A stretch of DNA of 64,000 bases from DASVHS01 sp038244815 (GTDB lineage Bacteria > Acidobacteriota > Thermoanaerobaculia > Gp7-AA8). Made by a program: the position numbers and the translations under genes. Of the stretch, positions 51,332-61,259 are shown piece by piece (within the stretch, counting starts at the first letter, position 1; every line of letters begins with the position of its first letter). Under the pieces are notes generated by a model, which worked only from the letters and a program-made list of their open reading frames with translations, was not told the origin of the DNA and ran no database searches. The DNA lies in the NCBI GenBank assembly GCA_038244815.1, contig JBBRTB010000002.1:124001-188000 (forward strand), in the 5' to 3' direction.

Positions 51332-52177
51332 CTACGGCATCATTCCTCCATGCCCTGCCACTCCCATCATCGACCCCATGATGGTGTAGGTATCGTTCGT
51401 GGTGTTGTCGACCACCGAACCGAGCACAAGCATCATTCCTCGCGTGCCGCTGTCCATCCCGATCCGCACCTGAAGGCCGGTGCCGTCGCCGTAGCGGCTG
51501 GTCACGTTCGCCAGGACGTCATCGAATTGATGCGCGGAATACCCCTGGATGGAGAAACGAAAAGTCTTGGGACCGGAAAGAGGATTGATACCGTCGGCGT
51601 CGAGGATCTCGACGGTCCCAGTGATCGGGGTTGGGCCGGTATTCGTGATCATCACGTTCGTGCGAAACTGCGGTTCCGGAAGAACGCCCTGGAGAACGTA
51701 GCGGTGGTCCTCATCATCCTGCATCATTCCGCCGCCGTACCCCATGCTCAATGAACTGGGCATCGCCGTGAAGGCCGAGCCGTAGCTGCCGCCGCCGGAT
51801 TTTGTGTAGACGCGAATTGTCCCGCCGACGGGATTCGAGCCGCGTATGACGATGCTTCCGAGCCCCGAGTCCAGACCGAATTTGTTCTTGATGACGTCGG
51901 GAAAGTACATGACCGGCTGGGTCATCGTGAACGTCGCGGTTGCGAGCGGAGCCGAAGACGGGCTGTCCATGGGGTGAAACTCGATCGTCACCGTGCCGAG
52001 AGAGGGACACCGCACCCACAGATCGGTGATCCAGAACGAGCCCAGCGCGCCATCGCCACGACCGCCGGCGGGGGCAACGATCTCGGTGGAAGCCATCCCG
52101 ATTGGCCCACCTGTGTATTGTGCGTCGAGAGAGATTGGAACCAGAACAACCATGAGAAGCGCGAAAAAGAGACGCAT
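51332..52177 (-). CDS. Secreted Met/Gly-rich protein, unknown function
   Basis: 281 residues from ATG 52177 with AGGAAA upstream and a clear signal peptide (MRLFFALLMVVLVPISLDAQ). The mature part looks like an all-beta protein (TVTIEFHPMDSP, GSIVIRGSNPVGGTIRVYTK, TNVMITNTGPTPITGTVEI). Two Met/Gly/His-rich stretches stand out: MGYGGGMMQDDEDH in the middle and GSMMGVAGHGGMMP at the very end. It is upstream of, and co-directional with nothing but, rfbB; on its other side is the caa3 oxidase operon. Family not recognised; no C-terminal sorting signal is present. Confidence 0.6.
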   Translation of the reverse strand: MRLFFALLMVVLVPISLDAQYTGGPIGMASTEIVAPAGGRGDGALGSFWITDLWVRCPSLGTVTIEFHPMDSPSSAPLATATFTMTQPVMYFPDVIKNKFGLDSGLGSIVIRGSNPVGGTIRVYTKSGGGSYGSAFTAMPSSLSMGYGGGMMQDDEDHRYVLQGVLPEPQFRTNVMITNTGPTPITGTVEILDADGINPLSGPKTFRFSIQGYSAHQFDDVLANVTSRYGDGTGLQVRIGMDSGTRGMMLVLGSVVDNTTNDTYTIMGSMMGVAGHGGMMP

Positions 52178-52329
52178 TGATCGTTTCCTCCGAAGACAAT
52201 TGGATACTAATCGCAGCCTTGGACGGGCGCGTCTCGATCCATCACCAGCCGTAGTGATGGAAATCACAAGCATTCACATCGGTGCCGGACTGGCATAGTC
52301 CGTTGTTCTCGGCGGAATGGCGAGTGGAG

Positions 52330-52653
52330 TTAGTACAGGAGCCAGCCGCGCGTCAGATAGTCCGCGAGCGTCAGCACGAACAGCACCCCCAGCCAGAGAA
52401 ACGACGAGATGATGACCACCCAGGTCAGCCGGCTGCTGTGGATCACGTGCATGAAGAAGAGGACGACCAGCGCAGCCTTGACGACGGCGATGCCGAGCGC
52501 GATCGGCGTGTTGAGCAGCCCCAGGTCGTAGCGGGAGACCAGGACCGTGAGGAAGGTCAGCACTATGAGCGCCAGGAAGACCCCGAAGTAAATCGGTAGT
52601 CCCATCACGTCATGCTTCGGTGCGTGTCCGCTGGAATCGTACGCGTCGTCCAT
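52330..52653 (-). CDS. ctaF: Cytochrome c oxidase subunit IV
   Basis: 107 residues from ATG 52653 (MDDAYDSSGHAPKHDV). Three membrane helices of the prokaryotic subunit IV family: IYFGVFLALIVLTFLTVLVS, ALGIAVVKAALVVLFFMHVIHS (with the typical KAxLVxxFFMHL pattern) and WVVIISSFLWLGVLFVLTLAD. Last gene of the oxidase operon, eight bases from subunit III. It stabilises the complex and has no redox centre. Confidence 0.88.
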   Translation of the reverse strand: MDDAYDSSGHAPKHDVMGLPIYFGVFLALIVLTFLTVLVSRYDLGLLNTPIALGIAVVKAALVVLFFMHVIHSSRLTWVVIISSFLWLGVLFVLTLADYLTRGWLLY

Positions 52654-52660
52654 AGTCGCC

Positions 52661-53335
52661 TCAGTGCAGCAGGTACAGAAGTGGAAACAGGAAGATCCAG
52701 ACAATGTCCACGAAGTGCCAGTACAAGCCCATCACTTCCACAGGACCGTAGTACTCGGAACCGAAATCTCCGCGATAGGCGCGTGCGATCATCCAGATCA
52801 GCAGCCCTGCGCCGATGATCATGTGCAGGGCGTGCAGTCCGGTCATGCTGAAGTAGAAGACCATGAAGAGCTCTACGCCCTTCGTCACCGCCGGATTGTG
52901 CTCGTCCACGTAGGTGAAGTGCTGTCCGGGGAAGAGTCCCTCGTGATAGTGGACGCTGTACTCGTACGTCTTCACACCCAGGAACACCCCTCCCAGGATG
53001 AGCGTGAGAATGAGCATGAGCACGGTAGCCTTGCGGCGGTTCGTCTGCGCGGCCCAGACCGCCAGGGCCATCGTCAGCGAGCTCCCGATCAGCACCGCCG
53101 TGTTCGTCGCGCCGATCATCCAGTTCTGATGGTGCGCGGCGGCGCTGAAGGCCGGGTAGTACATGATCCGGTAGACCGTGTAGGAGACGAACAACCCTCC
53201 GAAGAAGAGGATCTCCGTGGCCAGGAACATCCACATCCCCAGCGTGGAGGCCTCGTGCTGCTGCGCCATGTCCTCGAAGTGATGCTGGAGGAACGGGTGA
53301 TGGGGATGGTCGTGTGTCGGATCGATTGCGGTCAT
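52661..53335 (-). CDS. ctaE: Cytochrome c oxidase subunit III
   Basis: 224 residues from ATG 53335 (ATG 53353 is an equally open alternative; neither has a strong ribosome site). Five membrane helices. Family motifs: LQHHFEDMAQQHEASTLGMW, FLATEILFFGGLF, GVKTYEYSVHYHEGLFPG, FYFSMTGLHALHMIIGAGL and the C-terminal YWHFVDIVWIFLFPLLYL, which carries the conserved WHFVD signature. Between subunits I and IV as is usual. Confidence 0.93.
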   Translation of the reverse strand: MTAIDPTHDHPHHPFLQHHFEDMAQQHEASTLGMWMFLATEILFFGGLFVSYTVYRIMYYPAFSAAAHHQNWMIGATNTAVLIGSSLTMALAVWAAQTNRRKATVLMLILTLILGGVFLGVKTYEYSVHYHEGLFPGQHFTYVDEHNPAVTKGVELFMVFYFSMTGLHALHMIIGAGLLIWMIARAYRGDFGSEYYGPVEVMGLYWHFVDIVWIFLFPLLYLLH

Positions 53336-53371
53336 CGGCTCGAGAACCTGCATGCAGAATGAAAATTGAAG

Positions 53372-55027
53372 TCAGACATTCTGCGCCTCTCCTACTGCCT
53401 TGATGAAGGCCGGATAGTCGTAGGCCTCCCACGTTACTACCGGTGTCTCGTGGAAGTTGTCCTTCGGCGGCGGCGAGGCCGTCGTCCATTCCAGGCCGAC
53501 CGCCCCCCACGGATTCGGGCCGGCCTTGCGTCCGTAGCCGAGTGACCAGAGCAGATAGACGAGCGGCAGTACGTACCCGCACGCCAGGATGGTCGCGCCG
53601 GCGGTCGACAGAACGTTGAGCACCTGGAACTCCGGCGCATAGGCGTGATAGCGGCGGGGCATGCCGGCGTAGCCGAGGATGAACTGCGGGAAGAACGTCA
53701 GGTTGAACCCGACGAAGATGAGCAGCGCCGACAGCCGTGCCCACCACTCCGGATACATGCGGCCGGTGATCTTCGGCCACCAGTAGTGAATGCCGGCCAT
53801 ATAAGCCATGACCGTCCCACCCACCATGATGTAGTGGAAGTGGGCCACGACGAAGTACGTGTCGTGTACGTGCACGTCGATGCCCAACGCCGCCACGAAC
53901 AGCCCGGTCACGCCGCCGATGGTGAACAGTCCGATGAAGCCCATGACGTACAACATCGGCGTGGCCCAGGAGACCGAAGCCTTGTACATCGTGGCCGTCC
54001 AGTTGAATACCTTGATCGCCGACGGGACGGCCACGAGCATCGACAGGAACGAGAACACCAGCGCCGAGTAGACCGAAATCCCGGCGACGAACAGGTGGTG
54101 CGCCCACACCAGGAAGCCGAGGAAGGCGATGGCCAGCGAGGAGAAGGCCACGAACTTGTAGCCGAAGATCTTCTTGCGCGTGAACGCGGCCACGACGTCC
54201 GAGACAACACCCATCCCCGGCAGGACCATGATGTAGACGGCCGGGTGCGAGTAGAACCAGAACAGATGCTGGTACAGAACCGGATCACCGCCCAGGGCCG
54301 GATCGAAGATCCCGACGCCAATCGTCCGCTCGATCATCAGAAGCACGAGCGTGATCGCCAGCACCGGCGTGGCCAGCAGCAACACGACGCTCGTCGCGTA
54401 AATCGACCACACGAACAGCGGCAGGCGCATCCAGGTCAGGCCGGGAGCGCGCATGCGGTGCGTGGTGACGATGAAATTGAGCCCGGTCAGGATCGATGAG
54501 AAGCCGGTGATGAACGCCCCGAGCGTGGTGGCGAAGACGTGCGTGTTCGAGAACTGCGTCGAGAACGGCGTATAGAACGTCCAGCCGGTGTCGACGCCGC
54601 CGGTCACGATGACCACGATCCCGAACGTCGCTCCGATGATGAAGAGGTACCAGCTCAGCAGGTTGATCCTGGGGAAGGCCAGATCCTTCGCTCCCAGCAT
54701 CAGCGGCAGGATGAAGTTGCCGAGCGTGGCCGGAATCGACGGGATCAGGAAGAAAAACACCATCACGATGCCGTGCATGGTGAAGAGCTTGTTGTATGTA
54801 TCGGACGTGAAGAGATCGCCCTGCGGCGTGAGCAGCTCCAGCCGCATGAGAAACGCGAACGTACCGCCGACCAGGAACATCACCGTCACCGAGATCAGAT
54901 AGAGGATTCCGATGCGTTTGTGATCCCGCGTCAGCAGCCAGGAGAAGATGCCGTAGTCGACGTTGAGATAGTTCCTCGTCGCCGCCGGCTCGATGAATCT
55001 CACGTCGTGATACGTCTGGCTGGTCAT
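53372..55027 (-). CDS. ctaD: Cytochrome c oxidase subunit I (A2-type, caa3)
   Basis: Catalytic subunit with haems a and a3 and CuB, reducing O2 and pumping protons. 551 residues, twelve or more helices. Haem and copper ligands: His in FTMHGIVMVFFF, the CuB His-Tyr helix, His pair in LVWAHHLFVAG, and DTYFVVAHFHYIMVGG. In helix VI the motif is WFYSHPAVYIMVLPGMG: the glutamate of the HPEVY form is missing and a Tyr-Ser pair precedes HP, the mark of A2-type oxidases such as that of Rhodothermus. Start is immediately after the subunit II stop. Confidence 0.96.
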   Translation of the reverse strand: MTSQTYHDVRFIEPAATRNYLNVDYGIFSWLLTRDHKRIGILYLISVTVMFLVGGTFAFLMRLELLTPQGDLFTSDTYNKLFTMHGIVMVFFFLIPSIPATLGNFILPLMLGAKDLAFPRINLLSWYLFIIGATFGIVVIVTGGVDTGWTFYTPFSTQFSNTHVFATTLGAFITGFSSILTGLNFIVTTHRMRAPGLTWMRLPLFVWSIYATSVVLLLATPVLAITLVLLMIERTIGVGIFDPALGGDPVLYQHLFWFYSHPAVYIMVLPGMGVVSDVVAAFTRKKIFGYKFVAFSSLAIAFLGFLVWAHHLFVAGISVYSALVFSFLSMLVAVPSAIKVFNWTATMYKASVSWATPMLYVMGFIGLFTIGGVTGLFVAALGIDVHVHDTYFVVAHFHYIMVGGTVMAYMAGIHYWWPKITGRMYPEWWARLSALLIFVGFNLTFFPQFILGYAGMPRRYHAYAPEFQVLNVLSTAGATILACGYVLPLVYLLWSLGYGRKAGPNPWGAVGLEWTTASPPPKDNFHETPVVTWEAYDYPAFIKAVGEAQNV

Positions 55028-56086
55028 CTACGATTTACCTTTTGGTTTCTGGGGAGCAGCGGGCGAAGATGCCCGTCCTCCGGCCGCTCCCGGATTCAAC
55101 GGCGAGCCGGCGCTGGTCTGCTTCGATTCCTGCGACTCCACGACCGGCGTGGCCGAACGCGCCGCACCGAGAGATCGTACGTAAGCAATCAGCTTGAGGA
55201 GATCGTCCTCGTTCACCTGCCCCTGGAACGTCGGCATGATCGGGCCGAAGCCCTGGACGATCTTCGCCTGCGGATTGAGGATCGACTCCCGCACGTAGTT
55301 CTCGTCCGCCACCACGCTGCGCCCGTCGCTCAGCAGCACCGGCTTGCCGAACAGGCCGAGGAGAACCGGGCCCCGGCCGGTGAAGTCCTCGGTATGGCAG
55401 GTGTTGCACGCGTATTTCTGAAACAGTTTCTCGCCCTGCGACGCCATCGAGCCCTCGGTGCCGCCGGCGAGCCAGAGCTGATAGGCATCCGGCTCCATCA
55501 CTTCCACCCACCCGGTCATCCCGGAATGCAGCGTGCCGCAGTATTCGGCGCAGAAGATGTGGAACGTGCCGGTCTTCGTGGCCTGGAACCACATCGTGCG
55601 GTAGCGGCTGGGCAGCACATCCATCTTCACGCGAAAGGCCGGGAAGTAGAGGCTGTGGATGACATCCTCGGAGGCCATGGTGATGCGGATGGGACGGTTG
55701 ACCGGCACGTGCAGCATGTCGATCTCGCGCTGCCCGCTGGCGTGCTGGAACTTCCACATCCACTGGCGCCCGGTGGCGTAGACGTCGAGCGCGTTCGCCG
55801 GAACCCGCTGGTCGATGAAGTAGATCCACGCGCCCCACAGAAAGATGCCCATGAAGACGATCGTGGGGATGACGATCCAGGCCACTTCCAGGATTTTGGG
55901 AGGCTCGTAGTCCTGGGCCAGCTCGTTGTCGGGACGGCGCCGGTATTTGATCGCGAAATAGATGATGGCCACCCAGATCAGCAGCGTCACCGAGCCGGTG
56001 ACGACGATCAGCGCGGTGAACAGTGCGTCGACGTTGCCGGCGACGGTCGACGCCCGTTCGGGCCAGAGTGCGAAGTTGTTAGGCAT
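55028..56086 (-). CDS. ctaC: Cytochrome c oxidase subunit II with fused cytochrome c
   Basis: Accepts electrons and passes them to subunit I. 352 residues: two N-terminal helices, a cupredoxin domain with the CuA site (IHSLYFPAFRVK and FCAEYCGTLHSGMTGW), then a C-terminal cytochrome c domain with the haem motif YACNTCHTEDFTGRGP and Met-ligand region GPIMPTFQGQ. The tail is low-complexity Ala/Pro/Lys. The fused haem makes the enzyme caa3-type. Overlaps the SCO gene by 8 bases. No separate signal peptide; the first helix may serve as one. Confidence 0.95.
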   Translation of the reverse strand: MPNNFALWPERASTVAGNVDALFTALIVVTGSVTLLIWVAIIYFAIKYRRRPDNELAQDYEPPKILEVAWIVIPTIVFMGIFLWGAWIYFIDQRVPANALDVYATGRQWMWKFQHASGQREIDMLHVPVNRPIRITMASEDVIHSLYFPAFRVKMDVLPSRYRTMWFQATKTGTFHIFCAEYCGTLHSGMTGWVEVMEPDAYQLWLAGGTEGSMASQGEKLFQKYACNTCHTEDFTGRGPVLLGLFGKPVLLSDGRSVVADENYVRESILNPQAKIVQGFGPIMPTFQGQVNEDDLLKLIAYVRSLGAARSATPVVESQESKQTSAGSPLNPGAAGGRASSPAAPQKPKGKS

Positions 56087-56876
56087 TCCGGCCGCGCCGC
56101 TCCTTGCGAATCAGCACGAATAACAATCCGGCCAGAGCGGCCGCCCCGGTGATGCTGCCGGCGCGAACAAAGCTCATGGCCTTGCGGCTGTAGCGTCCGA
56201 CCAGCGGATCGTAGTGGTAACAGAGGAGAAGGATCTGGTCGGTGGGGTTGCCGATCCTGCTGTCGGAAGCCTCCACCAGTCCGAGCCGCAGGTCGCGGGG
56301 CTGGAACTCGAACCCGTAGAAGTAGCGCGACAGGCGGCCCGACGGCGTGACCACGAAGATGGCCGCGCCGTGCGCGAACTGATCGATCTTGCCGTCGTAC
56401 GCGAACTGGAAGCCGACGGCGTCGGCGACGCGCCTGATCGACGATTCGGTGCTGGTCAGAAAGTGCCAGCCGTTGGCGGCACTGAGCCGGCCGTAACGGC
56501 GCACGAAGCGGTCTTTGAAGGCAGCGGAGTCTGCCGGTTTGTCGCGCGGATCGATGCTGATGGTGACGATATCGAACTGTTCGCCGATGTTGAACCGCAG
56601 CTCCGTGAGCGCGCTGGTCATGCCGTCGAGCACCAGCGGACAGAGCATCGGGCAGTGGTAGTAAACGAAATTCAGGATGACCGGGCGGCCGTGATTGAAA
56701 TAGTCGGAGAGACGGGTGACCTTGCCGGTCTCGTCGTACATGAACACATCGAGCGGAATCTGGTTGCCGAGCTTCTGCACGATGGCCACGCGACCGGGAA
56801 GCTGAGGCGGCGTGACCGACGTATCGGCGGATGCGACGCTGGCGATCAACATGCAGAAAAAGACGGCGCGTTTCAT
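56079..56876 (-). CDS. SCO1/SenC-family copper chaperone
   Basis: Delivers copper to, or reduces, the CuA site of the oxidase. 265 residues with signal peptide (MKRAVFFCMLIASVASA), thioredoxin-like core and a C-terminal membrane segment (GSITGAAALAGLLFVLIRK). Copper-binding CxxxC in VYYHCPMLCPLVLDG and the distal His in IDQFAHGAAIFVV are present, as is VTISIDPRDKP. The start overlaps the stop of the upstream gene. The extra C-terminal anchor is often seen in SCO proteins of ACIII/caa3 operons. Confidence 0.92.
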   Translation of the reverse strand: MKRAVFFCMLIASVASADTSVTPPQLPGRVAIVQKLGNQIPLDVFMYDETGKVTRLSDYFNHGRPVILNFVYYHCPMLCPLVLDGMTSALTELRFNIGEQFDIVTISIDPRDKPADSAAFKDRFVRRYGRLSAANGWHFLTSTESSIRRVADAVGFQFAYDGKIDQFAHGAAIFVVTPSGRLSRYFYGFEFQPRDLRLGLVEASDSRIGNPTDQILLLCYHYDPLVGRYSRKAMSFVRAGSITGAAALAGLLFVLIRKERRGRNA

Positions 56877-57403
56877 GGATGGGCTCCTGGGGTTTTGGGG
56901 GACGGGTTCTGCGCGGGGACCGGCTGGCCGGGAGGCGCAGCCACCGCGTTATGTAGCGGCAGTCCGCGCTCGAGCGTCAGCTTCATGGCCTGCTCGATGG
57001 GGATGCGTACGATTCCCTTCTGCTGATCCACCCAGCCATACGACGTGAGCACGCGCTGTTCGGCGGCACGCATCTCGCCGAGGTCGATGACGGGCGTGGC
57101 GTGGTAGGGGACGATGGGCGTCCCCTCCGCTCCGGTGCGCGGGAACGGCTGCAGCAGCGGCTGATTCTTCGGCACGTCCATATCCGACGGCCGCTGCATC
57201 GCTGTCACCGGGCCAGGCTGCCGCCGCTGCTCGATGCGCACGAAGGTCTTGAACAGAAGATACAAACCGAAGTGGGCGATGAACCCGAAGACGATGAAAA
57301 TCGCGATGAAGATGAAGAGCGCACGGATGCTGACGTCCGTCTTTTCCCGATGCGTCTCCGGGTTGACGATGGCGTCCTCGTCGTAGTGGTAGTGCTCAGG
57401 CAT
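56873..57403 (-). CDS. Conserved small membrane protein of the ACIII/oxidase operon
   Basis: 176 residues. One membrane helix (ALFIFIAIFIVFGFIAHFGLYLLF) after a 27-residue N-terminal stretch, then a Pro-rich linker and a conserved-looking segment LTSYGWVDQQKGIVRIPIEQAMKLTLERGLP. Proteins with this block occur between ACIII and oxidase genes in related operons, as far as I recall; their function is unknown. No haem motif or metal ligands are visible. It overlaps actF by 8 bases and the SCO gene by 4. An assembly or bridging role is inference. Confidence 0.65.
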   Translation of the reverse strand: MPEHYHYDEDAIVNPETHREKTDVSIRALFIFIAIFIVFGFIAHFGLYLLFKTFVRIEQRRQPGPVTAMQRPSDMDVPKNQPLLQPFPRTGAEGTPIVPYHATPVIDLGEMRAAEQRVLTSYGWVDQQKGIVRIPIEQAMKLTLERGLPLHNAVAAPPGQPVPAQNPSPKTPGAHP

Positions 57404-58601
57404 TGACCGTGAGCCTCCCCTCGCGAATCGCTTCTTCGACCCACGTCTCGTGAATGGGAATGATGGTCTGTCCCTTCAACTGCTTGACGAAAGCCCAGAA
57501 CCAGATCCCCCCCACTCCGACGAGCGCGGCCACGCTCATCCAGGAGAAGTAGAAATGCTTCGGATAGAACGCCGGCGCGGCCAGCCAGTAGGTGTGGACG
57601 TACTGCATCGTCAGCACGATGACGGCCACGACGGCGATCGTTTCCGGCCGGTCTTTGATGGAGCGCATCAGCAGCATGAAAAACGGCAGGAAGAAGTGGA
57701 AGAGAATCAGGGCCACGGAGACATAGCCCCACCCACCGTGCTCACGCTTGAGGTAGTAAGGCACCTCTTCCCGGATATTGCCGTACCAGATCAGCAGGAA
57801 TTGCGAGAAGGCCGTGTACGCCCAGAACATCACGAAGACCAGCATCAGATTGCCGAGATCGCGGAAGTGGGTGGGCTTGAGAATGCCGGCCATCGCTTTC
57901 GTCCTGGAGAGCTGCGTGAGAAGAAAGATGACGAACGCGTAGGCGGCCAGCGCGCAGCTCACCGTGAAGGTGATGCCGTACATCGACGAGTACCACTTCG
58001 GCTCGAGCGACATCAGCCAGTCGATCGAGGAGAACGTCAGCGTGAGCACGATCATGGGCAGACCCAGCGCGGCCCACTTGCGGCGACTGAGCTCCGTCTC
58101 CGGCGCGCGGTCTTCGTAGAATCGCAGCGACAGCACGCGGATGCGCCATGCCCAGAGAATCCAGCACGCGAAGTAGAAGAACGTGCGGCCGACATAACCG
58201 CCCACGCTCAACCAGCGCTGTTTGTGCTGCAGGATCTCATCATGCGCGACGATGCTCGGATCGGCCCACGAGTAGATGTGGTGCAGCCCGAAGAAGATGG
58301 GGATGAACAGCGCCAGCATCAACGGCATCGTACGCGCGGCGGCGGCGAGCGGACGGCGGATCAGCACGCCCCACTCTCCGCCGGTCACGTACTGCAGCAT
58401 CAGCACGCCCAGAGAGCCGGCCACGACCTCGAACCAGATCATGTAGCTGGGCAGGTACGATTTGAAGAACTCGTCGCGATTGGCGACGAATCCGATGATG
58501 CAGGCGATCAGTCCGAGGATGCCGATGACGAGCGCAGGCATCTGCGCGCGGGCGATGCCCGTCGCTTCGGTCGTGCGTGCCGGCTGCGAAGCTGCGGTCA
58601 T
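57396..58601 (-). CDS. actF: Alternative complex III subunit ActF
   Basis: Integral membrane subunit of quinol:cytochrome c oxidoreductase, an NrfD-related protein with about ten helices. 401 residues. Recognisable stretches: SSIDWLMSLEPKWYSSMYG, ALAAYAFVIFLLTQLSR, HFRDLGNLMLVFVMFWAYTAFSQFLLIWYGN and a C-terminal cytoplasmic end. ActC and ActF form the membrane core, only one of which binds quinol. The start overlaps actE by four bases. Confidence 0.9.
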   Translation of the reverse strand: MTAASQPARTTEATGIARAQMPALVIGILGLIACIIGFVANRDEFFKSYLPSYMIWFEVVAGSLGVLMLQYVTGGEWGVLIRRPLAAAARTMPLMLALFIPIFFGLHHIYSWADPSIVAHDEILQHKQRWLSVGGYVGRTFFYFACWILWAWRIRVLSLRFYEDRAPETELSRRKWAALGLPMIVLTLTFSSIDWLMSLEPKWYSSMYGITFTVSCALAAYAFVIFLLTQLSRTKAMAGILKPTHFRDLGNLMLVFVMFWAYTAFSQFLLIWYGNIREEVPYYLKREHGGWGYVSVALILFHFFLPFFMLLMRSIKDRPETIAVVAVIVLTMQYVHTYWLAAPAFYPKHFYFSWMSVAALVGVGGIWFWAFVKQLKGQTIIPIHETWVEEAIREGRLTVNA

Positions 58602-59245
58602 CGGCTCTCTCCGTGTGTCGCGGCGGCGCTCAGGCTGGCCCGCTCTGCCGGAGGGACATCGTTGATCGTGGCGTTCTGGCTGGCCTGCAGGGCGCGGATG
58701 TAGGCGACGATGGCCCAGCGGTCACGCACGGGAATCATGGTTCTGTACGGCGGCATCGCGCCGAACCCATTCGTCATCACATCGACGAAGTGCCCCGTCT
58801 TCACCCCGCGCAGCGTCGGCGTGTGAAACGAGGGCGGGCGGCGGTAGCCGCGCGACGGGATCATTCCGTTGCCATCGCCGAGACGGCCGTGGCACTCCGA
58901 GCAATAGATGTCGAAGCGCTCGTGACCGCGGTTCATCACCTCGGCTGTGACCGGGAACGGGAATCCGTCGCCGTGCTCCTTGCCGACCTTTCCCGTCATC
59001 AGATACGGATCGAGGCCGGACTCGCCGCGCGCCACCGTTCCGGCGATGCGCGGGCGCGCCGACATACCGTCGGCGAAGAAGTCGCTCGGCTCGTACGGAT
59101 CGTACTTGGCCTGGTCGGCCATCTGCTGGCGGCAGCCGCCGAGAAGGAGCGCGATGGTCATAACGAGCACCGCGGAGTGCGCCGCCGCCCGGATTCCTCG
59201 CCGTCTTCGCGGCTCGGAATGACGATTAGACCTACCACGGGACAT
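58598..59245 (-). CDS. actE: Alternative complex III subunit ActE (monohaem cytochrome c lipoprotein)
   Basis: Periplasmic monohaem cytochrome c on the exit side of ACIII. From ATG 59245 it has 215 residues, overlapping the actD end by 14 bases; later GTG/ATG starts (59170, 59161) are possible. The lipobox MTIALLLGGCRQQ gives a lipidated Cys, in keeping with known ActE. Haem motif in FDIYCSECHGRLGDGNG; a Met ligand is likely in GAMPPYRTMIP. The N-terminal coding DNA upstream of the lipobox is made of a common intergenic repeat (59191-59223), so its Arg-rich leader may be recent. Confidence 0.9.
   Translation of the reverse strand: MSRGRSNRHSEPRRRRGIRAAAHSAVLVMTIALLLGGCRQQMADQAKYDPYEPSDFFADGMSARPRIAGTVARGESGLDPYLMTGKVGKEHGDGFPFPVTAEVMNRGHERFDIYCSECHGRLGDGNGMIPSRGYRRPPSFHTPTLRGVKTGHFVDVMTNGFGAMPPYRTMIPVRDRWAIVAYIRALQASQNATINDVPPAERASLSAAATHGESR
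59191..59223. repeat. REP-like palindrome at the actD/actE junction
   Basis: On the minus strand it reads GTCATTCCGAGCC...GGCGAGGAATCC, an imperfect inverted repeat (ATTCC/GGAAT arms) resembling a repeat class that I know to be frequent between genes in many bacterial genomes. Here it lies within the leader codons of actE. Confidence 0.5.
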
Positions 59246-59788
59246 CGAGGATCTCCCGTGGGTTGAGCGTGTCGAGAAAATCGCGGACCTCGTCGACATT
59301 GAATTTCGGATCGCGTGCCTGGATGACCAGGAAGAACTTGTCGCGCGAGGCCTGATCGAAGCGCCGCAGATTGAAGACGGGGTGATACGGCATGGGCAGG
59401 CCGTTGAGCGCCAGCATGCCGAACACGGCGCCCAACGCGGCCACGAGGATCGTGCACTCGAACGTGATGGGGATGAACGCCGGCCAGCTGTTGAACGGAC
59501 GTCCGCCGATGTTCCACGGATAGCTCACCACGTTCGCGTACCAGCACATCAGGAATCCGCCCGTGCCGCCGAGGATCCCCATGATGAGAACGATGAGCGA
59601 GAGGTGCGAGCGATGAAACCCGACCGCTTCCGCCATCCCGTGAATCGGGAACGGAGAGAACGCGTCGAGATCGGTGTAGCCGTTCTCGCGCGCCGAGTTC
59701 GCGCCGTCGAGCAGCGACTGCGGATCGCTGAACTCCGCGATCACGCCGTACAGCCCTTCCATGGGCTTGCCGATCCCCTTCGGTAGCA

Positions 59789-59789
<1 letters not shown>
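59232..59789 (-). CDS. actD: Alternative complex III subunit ActD (DUF3341)
   Basis: 185 residues from ATG 59789, overlapping the actC stop by one base. DUF3341 protein: N-terminal soluble part (GLYGVIAEFSDPQSLLDGAN, YTDLDAFSPFPIHG), two membrane helices (LIVLIMGILGGTGGFLMCWY, FECTILVAALGAVFGMLAL), and a C-terminal cytoplasmic domain with FFLVIQARDPKF. Links the membrane core to the rest of the complex. No cofactor. Confidence 0.92.
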
Positions 59790-61222
<1,433 letters not shown>

Positions 61223-61259
61223 GTTTAGAAAGCGAGATGGCGGATGGTCGCCATTTGCC

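Noticed and set aside
51332..52177. Exosortase substrate for the XrtH at 21550
   Set aside because: The C-terminus ends GHGGMMP with no sorting motif, hydrophobic helix or basic tail.
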